From NCBI GenBank assembly GCA_001570385.1, contig BBYL01000035.1, forward strand, positions 1 to 64,000: a stretch of 64,000 nt of DNA, written 5' to 3'. The translations under genes were made by a program, and so were the position numbers. Position 1 is the stretch's first letter, and each line of letters begins with the position of its first letter. Below the pieces are notes generated by a model that searched no databases, was not told the DNA's origin, and saw only the letters and a list, made by a program, of their open reading frames with translations. The DNA comes from Microtetraspora glauca. Its GTDB lineage: Bacteria; Actinomycetota; Actinomycetes; Streptosporangiales; Streptosporangiaceae. Shown in pieces: positions 60,211 through 64,000 of the stretch.

Positions 60211-60738
60211 GTGAAAGCCGAACTGCTCTCCCATGGAGAGCCCTTGATCCGGGAACGCGTCGACGTCGCGGCGCTGTTCGCCGACCATCATCTCGGCCTG
60301 GTACGGCTGGCGTTGCTCATGGTGGGTGACGTCGGCACGGCTGAGGACGTCGTCCAGGAGGCGTTCGCGCGCACCCACGCCGGACGGCGGCGGTTGCGCG
60401 ATCCCGGCCGTGCCCTGGCGTACGTGCGGTCGGCCGTGCTCAACGGCTGCCGGTCCGTGCTGCGGCGCAGGAGCGTCGCCTTCCGCCGGGCCGTGCCGTA
60501 CGAGCCGCCGGTCTGGTCGGCCGAGAGCGTCGCGATGGTCGGTGAGGACCGCCGGGAGGTCCTGGTCGCCCTGGGCGGCCTGCCGCGACGGCAGCGTGAG
60601 GCGCTCGTGCTGCGGTTCTACCTCGATCTCTCGTACGAGGAGATCGCCGACACCATGGGCGTCGCCGGGAGCACGGCGCGCTCCACCATCACACGGGGGC
60701 TCGCCGCCCTCGGCCGGATCCTCGGAGAGGAATCATGA
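60211..60738 (+). CDS. second SigE-type ECF sigma factor
   Basis: 175 aa from the GTG at 60211; a TTG at 60244 with GGAGAG in front is an alternative. Region 2: LGLVRLALLMVGDVGTAEDVVQEAFARTHAGRR; region 4: LGGLPRRQREALVLRFYLDLSYEEIADTMGVAGSTARSTITRGL. It is a close paralogue of the sigma at 57908 and likewise ends in an ATGA overlap with a membrane protein gene. The tandem duplication of sigma-plus-partner cassettes suggests diverged sensing functions. Confidence 0.87.
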   Translation: MKAELLSHGEPLIRERVDVAALFADHHLGLVRLALLMVGDVGTAEDVVQEAFARTHAGRRRLRDPGRALAYVRSAVLNGCRSVLRRRSVAFRRAVPYEPPVWSAESVAMVGEDRREVLVALGGLPRRQREALVLRFYLDLSYEEIADTMGVAGSTARSTITRGLAALGRILGEES

Positions 60739-61343
60739 TCGAACAACGCCTGCGTGACGCCCTGTCGGAAGCGGCGAGAACGGCCGATCACCGCTCCGTT
60801 CGCCCGCTGGCCGCGCCGTCGAGGCGCTCTCGCGTACGGGTCTCCCGGTTCGTGGTCGTCCCCGCCGTCGTGGTCGCCGCCGTCTCCGTCGGAGTCTTCC
60901 TGGTGGTACGCCCCACGCCTCCGGCGGCGACGGTGGCCCGTCCCGTGGCGTACAGCCTGGCGCAACTCAGCCTGGCGGGGGGAGCTTCCTGGGAGGACAA
61001 CATCGCGGTGTTCCTGTGCAAGAAGGACGACCCCTTCCCGGTGTGCAAGAAGCGTGCGGCGACCGAGGACGATCGGCGGCGGATCCGGCAGGTGCTGGAG
61101 TCACTGCCGGAGGTCGAGTCGGTCCGGTTCGAGACCCAGATGGAGGCGTACGAGAACTTCCGGGCCGACAACGCCGATTCAAAGTTTCTCAGCGTGATCA
61201 AACCGACGGATTTGCCGGAGTCCTTCCGTGCGAAGCTGAAGCAGGGGGCCGATCACAAGGCGGTGGTGCGGGCTGTGGAGCACCTGCCCGGGATCTCCAA
61301 TGTCATCGACACCGCGTGTGTGATGGACAGGTCGAAGTGCTGA
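60735..61343 (+). CDS. membrane protein with FtsX-extracellular-domain-like region, partner of ECF sigma
   Basis: 202 aa, coupled to the sigma gene by ATGA. A cytoplasmic N-terminus of about 38 residues, then one membrane helix (SRFVVVPAVVVAAVSVGVFLVV) and an outer domain that closely follows the FtsX extracellular domain pattern: VFLCKKDDPFPVC, RIRQVLESLPEVESVRFETQMEAYENF, LPESFRAKLK, VRAVEHLPGISNVID. FtsX normally has four membrane helices and controls peptidoglycan hydrolases with FtsE. Here the domain is on a single-pass protein in the position of an anti-sigma factor. It may sense a cell-wall hydrolase or wall state; that is inference. Confidence 0.78.
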   Translation: MIEQRLRDALSEAARTADHRSVRPLAAPSRRSRVRVSRFVVVPAVVVAAVSVGVFLVVRPTPPAATVARPVAYSLAQLSLAGGASWEDNIAVFLCKKDDPFPVCKKRAATEDDRRRIRQVLESLPEVESVRFETQMEAYENFRADNADSKFLSVIKPTDLPESFRAKLKQGADHKAVVRAVEHLPGISNVIDTACVMDRSKC

Positions 61344-61434
61344 GGCCCTGACGGCGTACGCGCTCCCGCCCGGCCGAACCGGAGGGCCTAGCCTCGAAGG
61401 AGGGCATGTGTGTCGCCGCCACGAGGAGGGCGTC

Positions 61435-62697
61435 ATGGCTGCCACGTCACCCGCGTCATCGGTGCCGGCCCGTCTCGGGTCCGTGCGGGGATGGCAGGAA
61501 GACCTTTACCGGGACCTGCATCGGCATCCTGAGCTGTCCCACCATGAGCGGCGGACCGCCGCGAAGATCGCCGAGCGCCTCGGCCGGACCGGCTGCCAGG
61601 TACACCAGGGGGTCGGCGGCACCGGTGTGGTCGGGGTGCTGCGCAACGGCGACGGCCCGACAGTGCTGCTTCGGGCGGACATGGACGCGCTGCCGGTGCG
61701 TGAGGCGACCGGCCTGCCGTACGCCAGCACCGACACGGTCACGGACCCCGGCGGGCGCGAGATACCGGTCGCGCACGCCTGCGGACACGACGTGCACGTC
61801 ACCTGTCTGCTCGGCGCGGCCCAGTTACTCGCCGAGGGGACCGACCGGTGGCGGGGCACGGTGGTGGCGCTGTTCCAGCCGGCCGAGGAGACCGGAGACG
61901 GCGCGCGGGCCATGCTCGACGACGGCCTCGCCGAACTGATTCCCGGCCCGGACGTGGCGCTCGCGCAGCACGTGCTGCCGGCGCCCGCCGGACACGTCGG
62001 GACTCATGCCGGTCCGGTGCTCTCCGCCGCCGACAGCGTGCGCGTCACCGTGCATGGGCGCGGAGCCCACGGCTCGATGCCGCAGGCGGCCGTCGACCCC
62101 GTGGTCCTCGCGGCGATGATCGTGATCCGACTGCAGACCATCGTCTCCCGTGAGACCCCGCCGGGAGAGACCTCGGTGGTCACGGTCGGCAGCGTCCAGG
62201 CCGGTACGAAGAGCAACGTCATCCCCGATCACGCCGTGCTGGAGCTCAACATCCGCACCTACGGCGAGCGGACCAGAAGCGCGATTCTGGACGCGGTGCG
62301 CCGCATCGTCATCGCGGAGTGCCAGGCGTCGGACTGTCCGAAGGCTCCGGAGATCGAGCTGTTCGACCGCTTCCCGCTGACCGACAACGATCCCGTAACC
62401 ACCGGCCGGGTGGCCGCCGCGTTCGGCGAGTTCTTCGGCGACCGGGCCGGGCCGCTGGGCCGGCAGACCGCCAGCGAGGACTTCAGCGACATCCCGAACG
62501 CCCTGGGAGTCCCGTACACCTACTGGGGCATCGGCGGCATCGACCCTGAGACCTACGGCAGGGCCGAGGCCGCCGGCCGCGTGGCGCAGGACATCCCGGT
62601 GAACCATTCCGCCGCGTTCGCCCCGGTCCCGCAGCTCACCTTGGACACCGGCACCCAGGCCTTGGTCGTCGCCGCTCTCGCGTGGCTCGCCCGCTGA
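61435..62697 (+). CDS. M20D amidohydrolase (hippurate hydrolase-like)
   Basis: 420 aa from the ATG at 61435, preceded by GAGGAGGG. Motifs of the M20D branch: DLHRHPELSHHE, LLRADMDALPV, AHACGHDVHVTCLLGAA (metal Cys and His), LFQPAEETGDGA (catalytic Glu), HVLPAPAGHVGTHAGP, VHGRGAHGSMP and TASEDFSDI (metal). It should remove an N-acyl group from an amino acid or an auxin- or hippurate-type conjugate. It is monocistronic in context. Confidence 0.9.
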   Translation: MAATSPASSVPARLGSVRGWQEDLYRDLHRHPELSHHERRTAAKIAERLGRTGCQVHQGVGGTGVVGVLRNGDGPTVLLRADMDALPVREATGLPYASTDTVTDPGGREIPVAHACGHDVHVTCLLGAAQLLAEGTDRWRGTVVALFQPAEETGDGARAMLDDGLAELIPGPDVALAQHVLPAPAGHVGTHAGPVLSAADSVRVTVHGRGAHGSMPQAAVDPVVLAAMIVIRLQTIVSRETPPGETSVVTVGSVQAGTKSNVIPDHAVLELNIRTYGERTRSAILDAVRRIVIAECQASDCPKAPEIELFDRFPLTDNDPVTTGRVAAAFGEFFGDRAGPLGRQTASEDFSDIPNALGVPYTYWGIGGIDPETYGRAEAAGRVAQDIPVNHSAAFAPVPQLTLDTGTQALVVAALAWLAR

Positions 62698-62698
62698 C

Positions 62699-63358
62699 TC
62701 ACCGTCGGTCCGCGGAACCGGGACCGCCGCCGTATGCGCCCGGCGGTCCCGGAGCGTTGAGGCCGAAGCGGACGCCCACCAGCCGGACGACGAAGCAGAC
62801 GGCGGCGGCTCCGATCGCGGCGGGGATCCCGTAGACGCCGGTGCTGATCGTGACCGCTGTGATGGTGGCCGCGATCAGGGCGGGGATGGCGTACAGCTCG
62901 CTGTACAGCACCGTGGGTATCCGCCGGATGAGCACGTCGCGCAGTGTGCCGCCGCCCACGGCTGTGATCGCGCCGAGGATGATCGCCTGTCCGATGCCGA
63001 GCCGGAAGTCCAGCGCCTTGCTCGCCCCGGTCACCGCGAACAGGCTCAACCCGAGGGCGTCGAACACGATGATCGGGCCGGCCAGCCGGTCCAGTCGCCG
63101 GCCGAGGCCGTACGCGACCAGGCCGCTCGCGGCCGCGACAGCGAGGTAGCGCCAGTCGCTGAACGTGGCGGGCGGCAAGGAGTCGATCAGGATGTCGCGG
63201 ATGATCCCGCCACCCAACGCGGTGACCATGCCGAGAGTGACCACGCCGACGATGTCGAGCCGGGCGGCGCGCACCGCGGTCAGCGCGCCGTTGAGCCCGA
63301 AGGCGAAGGTGCCCGTCAGGTCGAGCGCGAGCAGCAGCGGCGGCGGTTCGGCGTTCAC
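62699..63358 (-). CDS. trimeric intracellular cation (TRIC) channel family protein
   Basis: 219 aa from the GTG at 63358. Seven hydrophobic helices in two repeats, each with a glycine-rich motif: VTLGMVTALGGGIIRDILI and AIILGAITAVGGGTLRDVLI. These GGGxxRD loops are the UPF0126/TRIC signature and line the pore. The protein conducts small monovalent cations across the membrane. A frame up to 63889 exists but the part beyond 63358 is not coding-like. The gene is convergent with the amidohydrolase. The 63359-63613 stretch shows no gene. Confidence 0.88.
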   Translation of the reverse strand: MNAEPPPLLLALDLTGTFAFGLNGALTAVRAARLDIVGVVTLGMVTALGGGIIRDILIDSLPPATFSDWRYLAVAAASGLVAYGLGRRLDRLAGPIIVFDALGLSLFAVTGASKALDFRLGIGQAIILGAITAVGGGTLRDVLIRRIPTVLYSELYAIPALIAATITAVTISTGVYGIPAAIGAAAVCFVVRLVGVRFGLNAPGPPGAYGGGPGSADRR

Positions 63359-63613
63359 CTGGCGTGGATACCCGTCATGGGCGCGTTTTCGCTGATGGGA
63401 CGCCCGGGTCGAGCTCACGCCGACGGTGGTCGCGGCGAAGCCTGGCCGACGCTCGCCCGGTCGGCGTCCCCCGTCGGAGCCGGGCGAGGTCCACCGGGAG
63501 CGCCCGCATCGTCCGTACGGTGGGCGCCAGGCCCTGACGGCGCAGCGCCGATGCCGCGTAGGGTGGGGGCGGGCGGCAGCCGTACAAGATCGAGGAGGCC
63601 GGGGCGCTTGGGC

Positions 63614-64000
63614 ATGATGATGGCGGTGAGCTTCACTCGCTACGGGCGGCTTTACTACCTCGATCCCGGAGGGCATTCCCCCAAGGTCGGCGACAAAGTG
63701 CTCGTGCCGACCGAATCCGGGCCGGAAGTGGCCGAGTGCATCTGGGCGCCGCAGTATGTCAGCGAGGACGTCGACGGCCTGCCGGTCTGCGCGGGCATCG
63801 CGACCGAGGAGCACCTGAGCAGGGACGAGACCAATCGCCGGCGCAGGGCCGAGGCACGGAGCGTGTCCAAGCGCCTGATCAAGCGGCACGACCTGCCCAT
63901 GAAGGTCGTCGGGGTCGACTACGTGGACGCCGACAACGTCTTCACCGTGTACTTCTCGGCCCCGCAGCGCGTCGACTTCCGCGCGCTGGTGCGGGACCTC
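63614..64000 (+). CDS. PSP1-domain protein, 3' end outside window
   Basis: The ATG at 63614 opens a frame that runs to the window end (129 codons seen). The text SFTRYGRLYYLDPGGHSPKVGDKVLVPTESG, PEVAECIWAPQYVSED and KVVGVDYVDADNVFTVYFSAPQRVDFRALVRDL matches PSP1/YaaT-type proteins. In Bacillus yaaT is next to holB, and in this window holB is 5.8 kb upstream. Relatives take part in sporulation phosphorelay, DNA replication or RNA processing complexes. The frame's start could be the GTG at 63626. Confidence 0.88.
   Translation, partial: MMMAVSFTRYGRLYYLDPGGHSPKVGDKVLVPTESGPEVAECIWAPQYVSEDVDGLPVCAGIATEEHLSRDETNRRRRAEARSVSKRLIKRHDLPMKVVGVDYVDADNVFTVYFSAPQRVDFRALVRDL

Overview
The window is high-GC actinobacterial DNA with many GTG starts, four-base ATGA/GTGA gene overlaps, secreted lipoproteins, chaplin repeats and a hopanoid operon. 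Gene content (chaplins, an MFS-thymidylate kinase fusion close to holB and a PSP1 gene, a large serine recombinase, a DUF222/HNH protein) suggests a filamentous actinomycete of the Streptosporangiaceae type. That placement is inferred from gene content; no 16S gene is present.

Layout. 1-7.8 kb: a 5'-truncated DUF222/HNH protein, a NERD-pseudokinase, a uridine-kinase-like protein, a secreted polysaccharide deacetylase, an HTH membrane protein and an SDR oxidoreductase. 7.8-16.2 kb (minus strand): a tightly packed hopanoid operon, hpnC-hpnD-hpnE-prenyl synthase-shc-(hpnG::ispH fusion)-hpnH. It runs from farnesyl diphosphate supply to squalene, hopene and extended hopanoids, and almost every junction is a short overlap. 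16.4-20.2 kb: a second deacetylase, an MGDG-synthase-like glycosyltransferase, a DMT transporter, and a siderophore-interacting reductase behind two iron boxes. 20.3-25.4 kb: a CASTOR/POLLUX-like channel, a truncated LysR gene, and a flavin monooxygenase with a divergent TetR regulator.

25.4-35.2 kb is a carbohydrate-use locus: a PL8 polysaccharide lyase carrying an in-frame TAG, an N-acetylglucosamine-type kinase, a MurR/RpiR regulator, a SIS-domain protein, a CBM3-GH16 hydrolase and a sugar ABC importer (binding protein plus two permeases, no ATPase). The inferred logic is extracellular cleavage of an amino-sugar polymer, import, and phosphorylation under RpiR control.

35.3-45.4 kb is an accessory and decaying region. 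It has several intact small-molecule enzymes with their regulators, but also an IS5-type transposase remnant, a TetR 3' remnant, several frameshifted genes, a detached serine-recombinase coiled-coil/C-terminal remnant, an intact toxin-antitoxin-like pair and a shortened serine recombinase. It ends near a tRNA-Leu(GAG).

45.7-64 kb returns to core content: an M20 peptidase, a seven-repeat chaplin protein, a DUF5703 protein, topA, a metallophosphoesterase, the MFS-dTMP kinase fusion, holB, two sigma-factor/membrane-protein cassettes, an M20D amidohydrolase, a TRIC-type channel and a PSP1 protein cut by the window end. Among the less usual features are the HpnG-IspH fusion, the NERD-pseudokinase, the sigma factor paired with a membrane-anchored FtsX-extracellular-domain-like protein, and the multi-chaplin.
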